A DNA stretch of 64,000 nt, taken from Xylophilus sp. GOD-11R. Its GTDB lineage: Bacteria; Pseudomonadota; Gammaproteobacteria; Burkholderiales; Burkholderiaceae_C. This document shows, one piece after another, positions 9,195 through 19,176 of this stretch. A program made the translations under genes and the position numbers. Positions within the stretch are counted from its first letter, which is position 1; the number at the start of each line of letters is the position of its first letter. Under the pieces are notes generated by a model that did not search any database, was not told the origin of the DNA, and saw only the letters and a list, made by a program, of their open reading frames with translations. Location: contig NZ_CP137854.1 in assembly GCF_033546935.1 (NCBI RefSeq), forward strand, positions 4,526,001 to 4,590,000, written 5' to 3'.

Positions 9195-10090
9195 GCGGCC
9201 GTCTTTCCCTGCACCGACCGGATGATGGCCGAGAAGTCCAGCCCGCCATGGCCCTGCGCGCTGAAGGCCTGGTAGAGCTGCTGCGCCAGCGCGCCCATGG
9301 CCACCGGCAGGTGCGCGGCGCGCGCGGCCTCGGTGGCCAGGCCCAGGTCCTTGAGCATCAGGTCGGCGCCGAAGCCGCCGGTGTAGCCGCGCGCGGCCGG
9401 CGCGTTGGGCAGCACGCCGGGATAGGGGTTGTAGGTGTCGGTGCTCCAGCAGCGGCCGCTGCTGGTGTTGATGATGCCGGCCAGCACGGCCGGGTCCATG
9501 CCCAGCGCTACGCCGAGCGACATCGCCTCGGCCGCGCCGATCATCGAGATGCCCAGCAGCATGTTGTTGGCCACCTTGGCGACCTGGCCGTTGCCCGCGC
9601 CGCCGCAGTGCACGATGTTGCGGCCCATCTGTGCGAGCACCGGCTGCGCCGTGGCGAAGTCAGCCTCGGCGCCGCCGACCATGAAGGTCAGCGTGCCGGC
9701 TTCAGCCCCGCCGGTGCCGCCGGAGACCGGCGCGTCGAGCATCGGATTGCCCTGGCGCGCGGCGGCGGCGGCCACTTCGCGGGCGGTCATCGGATCGATG
9801 GTGGAACAGTCGACCAGCAACACGCCTTGGCCCACCGCGGCCAACACGCCGTCGTCGCCCAGGTAGACCGACCGCACATGCGCCGCGGCCGGCAGCATGG
9901 TGACCAACAGGTCCAGCCCCGGCGTGGCCGCCACCGCGCGCGCCGAAGCGCCCGCCGTGGCGCCGGCTTCGGCCAGCGCCTGCAGCGCGGTGGCGACTGG
10001 GTCGAAGACGACCAGCGAATGCCCCGCTCGGGCGAGGTTGAGGGCCATGGGCCGGCCCATGTTGCCCAGTCCGATGAAACCGATCTTCAT
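9191..10090 (-). CDS. mmsB: 3-hydroxyisobutyrate dehydrogenase
   Basis: A 299-residue beta-hydroxyacid dehydrogenase that oxidises 3-hydroxyisobutyrate to methylmalonate semialdehyde with NAD+. The N-terminal Rossmann motif is IGFIGLGNMGRPMALNLARAGH. The substrate-binding signature DAPVSGGTGGAEAGTL is present, as is the catalytic Lys in GNGQVAKVANNMLLGIS. The C-terminal LMLKDLGLATEAA block is typical. GAGGAG lies about ten bases upstream of the ATG at 10090. It sits between an enoyl-CoA hydratase and the HIBYL-CoA hydrolase, completing the valine-degradation order. Confidence 0.95.
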   Translation of the reverse strand: MKIGFIGLGNMGRPMALNLARAGHSLVVFDPVATALQALAEAGATAGASARAVAATPGLDLLVTMLPAAAHVRSVYLGDDGVLAAVGQGVLLVDCSTIDPMTAREVAAAAARQGNPMLDAPVSGGTGGAEAGTLTFMVGGAEADFATAQPVLAQMGRNIVHCGGAGNGQVAKVANNMLLGISMIGAAEAMSLGVALGMDPAVLAGIINTSSGRCWSTDTYNPYPGVLPNAPAARGYTGGFGADLMLKDLGLATEAARAAHLPVAMGALAQQLYQAFSAQGHGGLDFSAIIRSVQGKTAA

Positions 10091-10140
10091 GCTGCTGCGT
10101 CTCCTCTGTTGTTCGTCAGGCGCCCGGTCGGTGGGCGGCC

Positions 10141-10917
10141 TCAGCGGTGCTTGAACGCCGGCTTGCGCTTCTCGGCGAAGGCGGCCATGCCTTCCTTCTG
10201 GTCTTCGGTGCCGAAGGTGGAGTGAAACAGCCGGCGCTCGAAGTGGATGCCTTCGGCCAGCGTGGTTTCAAAGGCGCGGTTGACCGATTCCTTGGCCATC
10301 ATCACTACCGGCTGCGACAGCTCGGCGATGCGTGCGGCGGTCTTCATCACGTCGTCAAGCAGTTCGGCGGCCGGCACGATGCGCGACACCAGGCCGCAGC
10401 GCTCGGCTTCGGCGGCGTCCATGGTGCGGCCGGTGAGCACCATCTCCATCGCCTTCGATTTGCCGATGAACCGCGTCAGCCGCTGGGTGCCGCCGGCGCC
10501 GGGAATGGTGCCGATGGTGATCTCGGGCTGGCCGAACTTGGCGGTGTCGGCGGCGATGATGAAGTCGCACATCATGGCCAGCTCGCAGCCGCCGCCGAGC
10601 GCGTAGCCGGCCACCGCCGCGATGGTCGGCTTGCGGCAACGCGCCAGGCGCTCCCAGGTGGCAGTGATGAAGTCGGCCTTGTAGACGTCCATGTACGTCC
10701 AGTCCTTCATCGCCTTGATGTCGGCGCCGGCCGCGAAGGCCTTCTCGCTGCCGGTGACCACGATCACCGCCACGCCGTCGTTGGCCTCCAGCGCGTCGAG
10801 CGCGGTGGCCAGCTCGGCGGTGAGGTCGGGCGACAGCGCGTTGAGCGCCTTGGGCCGGTTGAGGGTGATGAGCGCGACCGCGCCCCGCTGTTCGAGGAGG
10901 ATGTTGGTGTATTCCAT
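10141..10917 (-). CDS. Enoyl-CoA hydratase
   Basis: A 258-residue crotonase with the complete short-chain hydratase pattern: [27 protein letters not shown], the oxyanion-hole segment [15 protein letters not shown] with the first catalytic Glu, and [22 protein letters not shown] with the second. It would add water to methacrylyl-CoA, or another short enoyl-CoA, in the valine route. I prefer the ATG at 10917 (MEYTN); an in-frame ATG three codons upstream is also possible, and neither has a strong ribosome-binding site. The gene begins 23 bases after the mmsA stop, so it is almost certainly in the same operon. Confidence 0.92.
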   Translation of the reverse strand: MEYTNILLEQRGAVALITLNRPKALNALSPDLTAELATALDALEANDGVAVIVVTGSEKAFAAGADIKAMKDWTYMDVYKADFITATWERLARCRKPTIAAVAGYALGGGCELAMMCDFIIAADTAKFGQPEITIGTIPGAGGTQRLTRFIGKSKAMEMVLTGRTMDAAEAERCGLVSRIVPAAELLDDVMKTAARIAELSQPVVMMAKESVNRAFETTLAEGIHFERRLFHSTFGTEDQKEGMAAFAEKRKPAFKHR

Positions 10918-10940
10918 GGACCGCATTCTGGCCGCGTGGC

Positions 10941-12470
<1,530 letters not shown>

Positions 12471-12521
12471 GGTGCTTGTCTCCTGTCGTGTCTGGAATGG
12501 GCTGGCGGGCCATCCTATGCC

Positions 12522-12575
12522 TGCGAAATTGCGACCACAACAGGGAAAGCGGCAGGTGCCCCTTGCAAATTCGCA
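12522..12575. promoter_or_regulatory. Candidate LysR operator pair between mmsA and its divergent regulator
   Basis: In the 121-base divergent gap, TGCGAAATTGC (12522-12532) and GCAAATTCGCA (12565-12575) form an inverted pair with one mismatch. The arms are 43 bases apart start to start, close to four helical turns. The right copy is itself nearly palindromic (TGC-RAATTY-GCA). This is the layout expected for a LysR tetramer controlling both genes; binding is inferred. Confidence 0.45.
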
Positions 12576-12591
12576 CGGCAGCATCGCGGCC

Positions 12592-13521
12592 ATGACGATC
12601 GACTGGGACAACCTGCGCTTCTTCCTCGAAACAGCCCGCGCCGGCACGCTGGCGGCGGCCGCGCGGCGGCTGGAGGTGGACCACACCACCGTGTCGCGGC
12701 GCATCCAGGCCTTGGAAAAATCGCTCGGCCGGCCGCTTTTCGTGCGCAGCGCCACGGGCTTCGCGCCGACCGAAGCCGGGCGCGAGCTGCTGCCGCACGC
12801 CGAGGCCATGGAAGCTGCCAGCCGCGCGATCGACGCCGACCGCGCCGCGCACCGGCCGCCCGGCGAGTTGGCCGGCACCGTGCGTATCGGCACGACGGAA
12901 GGCTTCGGTGCGGCGGTGCTGGCGCCGCGTCTGGCGGCCTTCGGCGCCGCGCAGCCGAAGCTGCTGGTCGACCTGCTCGCCGTGCCGCGCACCGTCAACC
13001 TGGGGCGGCGCGAGGCCGACATCGTGGTTGGCCTGGAGCGCCCCGCGCGGGGCGAGGTGATCGCGGTGCGGCTCTGCGACTACGCGCTGCGCCTCTACGC
13101 GTGCGCCGACTATCTGCGCGCCCACGCCGCCATCGAGCGCACCGAAGACCTCGCCCAGCACCCCTTCGTCGGCTACATCGACGACCTGCTCTTCAGCCGC
13201 GAACTGCAATACCTGCGCGAGATGGGGCCGCCACGCCGCTTCGCGCTGCGCAGCACCAGCATCGTGGCGCAATGGCAGGCGGTGGCTGCCGGCGCAGGCC
13301 TGGGCGTGCTGCCCGTCTTTCTGGCCGGCGCGGATCCGAGGTTGCGCGAAGTGCTGCCCGGCCAGGCATCGCTCACGCGCACGTTCTGGATGTCGATGCC
13401 GGTCGAGAACAAGGGCCTGCCGCGCATGCAGGCGGTGTGGGAATTTCTCAAGCAGGTGGCGGCCGACAGCGGAGCCCTGCTGCGCGGGCCGGACGCGGCG
13501 GCCGCTACTTCGGGTGGCTGA
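12592..13521 (+). CDS. LysR-family regulator, divergent from mmsA operon
   Basis: A 309-residue LysR-type regulator. The N-terminal winged helix-turn-helix covers [42 protein letters not shown], with the 'DHTTVSRRI' recognition helix seen in a subgroup that also has short effector domains. The C-terminal substrate-binding domain follows, including [11 protein letters not shown]. The ATG at 12592 gives the normal family start; upstream extensions lie in the shared promoter. The divergent arrangement makes it the likely regulator of mmsA and the four genes behind it, with a valine-derived metabolite as possible inducer. Its 3' end overlaps hrcA (convergent) by 17 bases. Confidence 0.92.
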   Translation: MTIDWDNLRFFLETARAGTLAAAARRLEVDHTTVSRRIQALEKSLGRPLFVRSATGFAPTEAGRELLPHAEAMEAASRAIDADRAAHRPPGELAGTVRIGTTEGFGAAVLAPRLAAFGAAQPKLLVDLLAVPRTVNLGRREADIVVGLERPARGEVIAVRLCDYALRLYACADYLRAHAAIERTEDLAQHPFVGYIDDLLFSRELQYLREMGPPRRFALRSTSIVAQWQAVAAGAGLGVLPVFLAGADPRLREVLPGQASLTRTFWMSMPVENKGLPRMQAVWEFLKQVAADSGALLRGPDAAAATSGG

Positions 13522-14509
13522 GCGCGTTGCCCAGCAGGCGCGAGGTGATGTCGACGATCTGGATCATGCGGTCGTAGGCCATGCGCGTCGGGCCGATCAC
13601 GCCGAGCGTGCCGACGACCTGGCCGTTGACCTCGTAGGGCGCGCTCACCACCGAGAGTTCTTCGATCGGCACCACCCGGCTTTCGCCGCCGATGTAGATG
13701 CGCACGCCCTCGGCCTGGCTCGACACTTCCAGCAGCCGCATCAGCTGCGTCTTCTGCTCGAACAGGTCGAATGCGCGGCGCAGCTGGCCCATGTCGCTGG
13801 AGAAATCGCTCACCGCGAGCAGGTTGCGCTCGCCCGAGATCACCACCTCGTCGGCTTCGGCCGAGGCATCGGAGCTGGCGTCGACCGCCGCCTGCATCAG
13901 GCTGGCGATTTCGTTCTGCAACGCCTGCACCTCGGACTTGATGCGCTCGCGCACCTGCTCGATGGCCAGGCCCGCGTAGTTCTGGTTGAGGAAGTTGGCG
14001 GCCTCCACCAGGCGCGGCTGGGCGATGTCGGCTTCGGTGACGACGACGCGGTTCTGCACGTCGCCGTCGGGCGAGACGATGATCACCAGGATGCGCTTGA
14101 CCGACAGGCGCAGAAATTCGATGTGCCGGAACACCGAGCTGCGGCGCGGCGCCATCACCACACCGACGAATTGCGACAGGTTCGACAGCACCTGCGCTGC
14201 GTTGGCGATGACCTTCTGCGGCTGGTCGCCGATGATCGCCGGCGGCTCGGTCATGGCCGGCCGCTCGGCGGTGAGCATGGTGTCGACGAAGAGACGGTAG
14301 CCGCGCGCGGTCGGAATGCGTCCGGCGGAGGTGTGGGGGCTGGCGATGAGGCCGAGCTCTTCGAGGTCGGCCATCACGTTGCGTACCGTGGCCGGGGAGA
14401 GCTCGATGCCGGCGGCCCGCGAAAGTGTGCGCGAACCCACCGGCTGACCGTCAGCGATGTACCGTTCCACCAGGGCTTTGAGCAGCAGCTTGGCACGGTC
14501 GTCGAGCAT
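13505..14509 (-). CDS. hrcA: Heat-inducible transcription repressor HrcA
   Basis: A 334-residue HrcA, full length. The N-terminal winged helix reads [23 protein letters not shown], then [40 protein letters not shown], the most conserved segment of the family. A GAF-like middle domain and C-terminal region follow ([40 protein letters not shown]). HrcA binds the CIRCE operator and is usually kept active by GroEL. An exact CIRCE sits upstream of rpoH at 48285-48311. I found no CIRCE in the 118-base gap between hrcA and the divergent nadK, so autoregulation through CIRCE is not supported here. Confidence 0.97.
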   Translation of the reverse strand: MLDDRAKLLLKALVERYIADGQPVGSRTLSRAAGIELSPATVRNVMADLEELGLIASPHTSAGRIPTARGYRLFVDTMLTAERPAMTEPPAIIGDQPQKVIANAAQVLSNLSQFVGVVMAPRRSSVFRHIEFLRLSVKRILVIIVSPDGDVQNRVVVTEADIAQPRLVEAANFLNQNYAGLAIEQVRERIKSEVQALQNEIASLMQAAVDASSDASAEADEVVISGERNLLAVSDFSSDMGQLRRAFDLFEQKTQLMRLLEVSSQAEGVRIYIGGESRVVPIEELSVVSAPYEVNGQVVGTLGVIGPTRMAYDRMIQIVDITSRLLGNALSHPK

Positions 14510-14627
14510 GGCTTCATTCTAGTGTGCCCGGGCGGCAAGGCGGTCACTTGAACAAGCGCGCCGAAGTCCTTTCGACCCCGGTGATTTCGACATCGGGCCG
14601 TCGGTGCAAGCGTGGTGTAATTTCCCG

Positions 14628-15518
14628 ATGAATACGCGTTTTCGCCATGTGGCGCTGATCGGGAAATACTTCTTTCCCGTTGGCGACGCCCTCGCCGACA
14701 CGGTGCGCACCACGATGGCCGACATCGGTGCCTTCCTCAAGAGCCAGGGTTGCCAGGTGTCGATGGAGTCGGCCACCGCCGCTGGCAGCGGCCTCGACTA
14801 TCCCGCACTCGACGCCGCAGGCATCGGCCGGCACTGCGACCTGGCGCTGGTGGTCGGCGGCGACGGCACCATGCTGGGCATCGGCCGCGAACTGGCGAAA
14901 TACGGCACGCCACTGATCGGCATCAACCAGGGCCGGCTCGGCTTCATCACCGACATCGCGCTGGACAACTTCGCCAACACCCTGGCGCCGATGCTCGCCG
15001 GCCTCTACACCGAGGACCGCCGCAGCCTGATGCAGGCGCAGGTGATCCGCGAGGGCAAGGTGGTGTTCGAGGCGCCGGCCATGAACGACGTGGTGGTGAA
15101 CCGGGGCGCCACGTCGGGCATGGTGGAACTGCGGGTGAAGGTGGACGGGCATTTCGTCGCCAGCCAGCGCGCCGACGGATTGATCATCGCCTCGCCCACC
15201 GGTTCTACCGCCTATTCGCTGTCGGCCGGCGGCCCGATGCTGCACCCCTCCCTGCCCGGCTGGGTGCTGGTGCCGATCGCGCCGCACATGCTGTCGAACC
15301 GGCCGATCGTGCTGGCCGACGTGTCCGAGATCGAGGTCGAGCTCGTCGCCGGCCGGGGCGCCAGCGCGAACTTCGACATGCAGTCGCTCGCCTCGCTGCT
15401 GCACGGCGACCGGGTGGTGGTGCGGCGCTCCGAACACCAGGCGCGGTTCCTGCACCCGCTCGGCTGGAATTACTTCGACACCCTGCGCAAGAAGCTGCAC
15501 TGGAACGAGGGAGTCTGA
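14628..15518 (+). CDS. nadK: NAD kinase
   Basis: A 296-residue NAD kinase that phosphorylates NAD+ to NADP+. The hallmark GGDGT is in [17 protein letters not shown], followed by [13 protein letters not shown], the [13 protein letters not shown] segment and [21 protein letters not shown], all conserved. I take the ATG at 14628 ([12 protein letters not shown]) because it matches the usual start just ahead of the first beta strand. It is divergent from hrcA and four bases upstream of recN, a common betaproteobacterial order. Confidence 0.97.
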   Translation: MNTRFRHVALIGKYFFPVGDALADTVRTTMADIGAFLKSQGCQVSMESATAAGSGLDYPALDAAGIGRHCDLALVVGGDGTMLGIGRELAKYGTPLIGINQGRLGFITDIALDNFANTLAPMLAGLYTEDRRSLMQAQVIREGKVVFEAPAMNDVVVNRGATSGMVELRVKVDGHFVASQRADGLIIASPTGSTAYSLSAGGPMLHPSLPGWVLVPIAPHMLSNRPIVLADVSEIEVELVAGRGASANFDMQSLASLLHGDRVVVRRSEHQARFLHPLGWNYFDTLRKKLHWNEGV

Positions 15519-15522
15519 CGCC

Positions 15523-17184
15523 GTGGCCCTGAAACGCATCGCCCTGCGCGACTTCGTCATCGTGCGCGCCCTGGAGCTCGACCTGTCGGCCGGCTTCACC
15601 GTGCTGACCGGCGAGACCGGCGCCGGCAAATCCATCCTGATCGACGCCTTGCAACTGGCGCTCGGCAGCCGCGCCGACGCCGGCGTGGTGCGCGAGGGCG
15701 CGACACGGGCCGAGATCAGCGTGGAGTTCGACCTCGTCGCCGCGCTCGCGCCCTGGCTCGACGAGGCCGGCTTCGAGGCCCACGAATCCCTGCTGCTGCG
15801 CCGCACCATCGACGCCCAGGGCAAGAGCCGCGCCTGGGTCAACGGCAGCCCGGCGACCGCCGGCCAGCTGCGCGAACTCGGCGAGCGCCTGGTCGACATC
15901 CACGGCCAGCATGCCTGGCAAAGCCTGACCCGGCCCGACGCGGTGCGCGGCCTGCTCGACGCCTACGCCGCCATCGAGTTGGCAACCATGGGCACGCGCT
16001 GGACCGCCTGGCGCACCGCCCGCCGCACACTCGACGAAGCGCGTGCCGCCCAGGAGTCGCTGCTGCGTGAACGCGAACGGCTGGCCTGGCAGATCGGCGA
16101 GGTCGACAAGCTCGCGCCCGGCGCCGACGAATGGCCCGAACTCAATGCGCAGCACAGCCGGCTGTCGAACGCGCAGGCGCTGATTGACGCGGCGCAGAAC
16201 GCGCTGGAAGCACTGGAAGGCGATGACGGCGGCGCCACCTCGGGCCTGGCGCGGGCGCAGTCGCTGCTGGAAGAAAAGAACGACGTCGATCCGGAATTCC
16301 GCAGCCTGGCCGAAACGCTCGCGACCAGCCTGGCGCAGATTGAGGACGCGGCGCATTCGCTGCACGCCTGGCTGCGGCGCACCGATCCCGATCCGCAGGC
16401 GCTCGCCGGCCTCGACGACCGGCTTTCGTCCTGGGTGTCGCTGGCGCGGCGCTACCGGCGCAAGCCCGAGGAACTGGCTGCGCTGCTGGCCGGCTGGCGC
16501 GACGACCTCGCACGGCTCGATGCGGCGTCCGACCTCGACGCGCTGGAGGCCGCGGAGGCCAAGGCGGCCGATGGCTTCAAGGCCGAGGCACGCAAGGTGT
16601 CGCAGGCGCGGTCCAAGGCCGCACCCCGGCTGTCGCGCGCGGTGACCGACGCCATGCAGGGCCTGGGCATGCAGGGCGGGCGCTTCGAGGTGGCGCTGCA
16701 AACCCTGGACGCACCCACGGCCGGCGGCATGGAGGAAGTCGCCTTCCTGGTGGCCGGCCATGCGGGCAGTACGCCGCGCCCGGTCGGCAAGGTGGCTTCC
16801 GGCGGCGAGCTTTCGCGCATCGCGCTGGCCATCGCGGTCACCACCAGCCAGCTCGGCACGGCACAGACGCTGATCTTCGACGAGGTCGATTCCGGCGTGG
16901 GCGGCACGGTGGCCGACACGGTCGGGCGGCTGATGCAGCAGCTCGGCCGCGACCGCCAGGTGCTGGCCGTCACCCACCTGCCGCAGGTGGCCGCCTGCGC
17001 GGATCACCACCTCGTCGTCGCCAAGCAGCAGACTGCCGGCGGCACCGGCAGCGGCGTGCTGCCCGCTGCGGGCGAGGCGCGCGTGGCCGAACTGGCGCGC
17101 ATGCTGGGCGGCGACCGCCCTTCGGGCACCAGCCGCGCCCATGCGCGCGACCTGCTGCAGCACGCCGGAACGGCGGCGACATGA
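15523..17184 (+). CDS. recN: DNA repair protein RecN
   Basis: A 553-residue SMC-like ATPase of double-strand break repair. Walker A is GETGAGKS near residue 30, followed by [13 protein letters not shown] and the GQHAWQSL motif. A long, charged coiled-coil middle (about residues 150-360) carries repeated Ala/Glu/Arg heptads. The C-terminal half has the ABC signature [15 protein letters not shown], Walker B with [13 protein letters not shown], and the [12 protein letters not shown] switch. Translation starts at a GTG, four bases after the nadK stop. The stop overlaps rapZ by four bases, so nadK-recN-rapZ form one unit. Confidence 0.97.
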   Translation: MALKRIALRDFVIVRALELDLSAGFTVLTGETGAGKSILIDALQLALGSRADAGVVREGATRAEISVEFDLVAALAPWLDEAGFEAHESLLLRRTIDAQGKSRAWVNGSPATAGQLRELGERLVDIHGQHAWQSLTRPDAVRGLLDAYAAIELATMGTRWTAWRTARRTLDEARAAQESLLRERERLAWQIGEVDKLAPGADEWPELNAQHSRLSNAQALIDAAQNALEALEGDDGGATSGLARAQSLLEEKNDVDPEFRSLAETLATSLAQIEDAAHSLHAWLRRTDPDPQALAGLDDRLSSWVSLARRYRRKPEELAALLAGWRDDLARLDAASDLDALEAAEAKAADGFKAEARKVSQARSKAAPRLSRAVTDAMQGLGMQGGRFEVALQTLDAPTAGGMEEVAFLVAGHAGSTPRPVGKVASGGELSRIALAIAVTTSQLGTAQTLIFDEVDSGVGGTVADTVGRLMQQLGRDRQVLAVTHLPQVAACADHHLVVAKQQTAGGTGSGVLPAAGEARVAELARMLGGDRPSGTSRAHARDLLQHAGTAAT

Positions 17185-18071
17185 GCGCGATGCAGCACCC
17201 TGGCGCGCCGGAAGGCGCACTCGAACTCATCCTCATCACCGGCCTGTCGGGCTCGGGCAAATCGGTCGCGCTCAATGCGCTGGAAGACGCTGGCTATTAC
17301 TGCGTCGACAACCTGCCGCCCGAACTGCTGCTGCCTTTCGTGGCGCTGGAACAGCGCCAGGGCGCGCGGCGGGTGGCGGTCGCCATGGACGCCCGCAGCG
17401 CCGGCGCGTTGCCGCTGGTGCCGCAACATCTGGCGGTGCTGCGCGCCCAGGGCGTGGCGGTGCGGCTGCTCTTTCTGGACGCGAGCCTCGATACGCTGGT
17501 GCGCCGCTATTCCGAAACACGGCGCCGGCATCCGCTGTCGCGGCGCGACATCGCCGACCAGCAACTGGCGCTGGTCCAGGCGATCGAACTCGAACGCGAA
17601 CTGCTGGCCGACCTGCGCGAACAGGCGCACGTGGTCGATTCGAGCCTGATGCTGCGCGCGCAGCTGCAGCGCTACATCAAGACCGTCATCACCGCGCTGC
17701 CGGACCAGCTCCTGCTGGTCTTCCAGTCCTTCGCGTTCAAGCGCGGCATTCCGGTGGACGCCGACTACATCTTCGACGTGCGCATGCTGCCCAACCCGCA
17801 CTACGTCGCCGAACTGCGCCCGCTCACCGGTCGCGACGAGCCGGTGGCCGCCTTCCTGAGCGCCCAGCCGGAGGTCGACCGCATGTTCGGCGACATCGCC
17901 GGCTTCGTCGGCGGCTGGCTCGACGCGATGGCGCGCGACCACCGCAGCTATGTCACCGTGGGCATCGGATGCACCGGCGGCCAGCACCGCTCGGTCTACC
18001 TGGTGGAGCGGCTGGCCGAGCATTTCGGCGGCGACTGGACCGCGCTCAAGCGGCACCGCGAGATCGACTGA
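17181..18071 (+). CDS. rapZ: RNase adapter protein RapZ (YvcJ-type nucleotide-binding)
   Basis: A 296-residue RapZ/YvcJ family protein. The P-loop is in [20 protein letters not shown], followed by [13 protein letters not shown]. The family's second signature lies toward the C-terminus in [26 protein letters not shown], and the end has [18 protein letters not shown]. In E. coli it steers RNase E processing of the glmZ small RNA; the betaproteobacterial role is less clear. It starts inside the recN stop (ATGA). No hprK gene lies between recN and rapZ here, although rapZ often follows hprK in related bacteria. Confidence 0.95.
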   Translation: MSAMQHPGAPEGALELILITGLSGSGKSVALNALEDAGYYCVDNLPPELLLPFVALEQRQGARRVAVAMDARSAGALPLVPQHLAVLRAQGVAVRLLFLDASLDTLVRRYSETRRRHPLSRRDIADQQLALVQAIELERELLADLREQAHVVDSSLMLRAQLQRYIKTVITALPDQLLLVFQSFAFKRGIPVDADYIFDVRMLPNPHYVAELRPLTGRDEPVAAFLSAQPEVDRMFGDIAGFVGGWLDAMARDHRSYVTVGIGCTGGQHRSVYLVERLAEHFGGDWTALKRHREID

Positions 18072-18077
18072 TTCCGC

Positions 18078-19172
18078 TCAGGTCTCGGCAAGCAGGCGCC
18101 GCACCGGGGTAGGCAAGCCGAGTTCGGCCCATTCCTCGCGCGATGCCCAGCGTGTGCCTTCGGGCTCGTCCTGAGCAGGCGGCGTAACGACCGTCACGTC
18201 CACCGGGTGCAAGTGCAGATCCTTGTGGGTGAGCACATGCAGGAACACCGGCAGATCCTGCGCCGCGTCGGCCGTGGCATATCGCGCGACGAAGGCATCG
18301 AGCTGCGCCCGGTCCTGGAAGATCGGCGTGCAATGAAGCCCCGCCCAGATGCCCCGGTCCGGCCGGCGCTCCAGCAGCACCCGGCCCTGCGCATCGCGCA
18401 GCACCAGCAGCCACCACGATTCGGCACTGCGCTTGAGCGTCTTCGTCTTGACCGGATACGCCTCCGGCCGGCCCTCGGCGCGTCCGGCGCAGACATCGCC
18501 CACCGGGCACAACAGACACAGCGGATTGCGTTGCACGCAGACGGTGGCGCCGAGGTCCATCATTCCCTGGGTATAGCGCGGCATCTGCGATTGCAGGGTC
18601 GGCGCATCGCCCCGGGGCAGCAGATCGGTCGCGATCTCCCACAGGGCCCGCTCGGCGGCCGGCCGGGCCAGGTCGGCACCGTAGGCCATGACGCGGGTCA
18701 GCACCCGCTTGACGTTGGCGTCGAGGATGGCGGCGCGCTCGCCCCAGCAGAAGGAGGCGATCGCCGATGCCGTCGATCGCCCGATGCCGGGCAGCGTGGC
18801 CAGTTGCTCGGCGCTGCGGGGAAATTCGCCGCCGAAGTCCGACATGACCCTCTGCGCGCATCGATGCAGATTGCGCGCCCGGCTGTAGTAACCCAGGCCG
18901 CTCCACAGGCCGAGCACCACGTCGGCCGGCGCCTCGGCCAGCGAGCGCACGTCGGGCAGTCGCGCCAGGAAGCGCGGAAAGTAGTCCAGCACGGTCGCGA
19001 CCTGGGTCTGCTGCAACATGATTTCCGACAGCCACACCCGGTAGGGGTCGCGCGTGCCCTGCCAGGGCAGGCCGCTGCGGCCGTGGGAGGACTGCCAGGC
19101 GGTGATGCGGCCGGCGAAATCGATGCCGGTGGCAGCCGGCGCCGCGGCTCGCTGGGCGATGGTGGGTGCCAT
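18078..19172 (-). CDS. mutY: A/G-specific adenine glycosylase
   Basis: A 364-residue base-excision repair glycosylase that removes adenine mispaired with 8-oxoguanine. Features are LPWQGTRDPYRVWLSEIMLQQTQVATVLDYF with the catalytic Glu, the helix-hairpin-helix LATLPGIGRSTASAIASFCWG followed by the catalytic Asp in ILDANVKRVL, and the [4Fe-4S] cysteines spaced C-x6-C-x2-C-x5-C in CVQRNPLCLLCPVGDVC. A MutT-like C-terminal domain follows. The ATG at 19172 is the natural start; the longer open frame upstream overlaps the next gene. It converges on rapZ and follows the dynamin-like gene with four bases between them. Confidence 0.96.
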   Translation of the reverse strand: MAPTIAQRAAAPAATGIDFAGRITAWQSSHGRSGLPWQGTRDPYRVWLSEIMLQQTQVATVLDYFPRFLARLPDVRSLAEAPADVVLGLWSGLGYYSRARNLHRCAQRVMSDFGGEFPRSAEQLATLPGIGRSTASAIASFCWGERAAILDANVKRVLTRVMAYGADLARPAAERALWEIATDLLPRGDAPTLQSQMPRYTQGMMDLGATVCVQRNPLCLLCPVGDVCAGRAEGRPEAYPVKTKTLKRSAESWWLLVLRDAQGRVLLERRPDRGIWAGLHCTPIFQDRAQLDAFVARYATADAAQDLPVFLHVLTHKDLHLHPVDVTVVTPPAQDEPEGTRWASREEWAELGLPTPVRRLLAET

Positions 19173-19176
19173 CAAA

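Noticed and set aside
14510..14627. CIRCE in the hrcA-nadK intergenic region
   Set aside because: No TTAGCACTC/GAGTGCTAA pair or near match is present in this gap.
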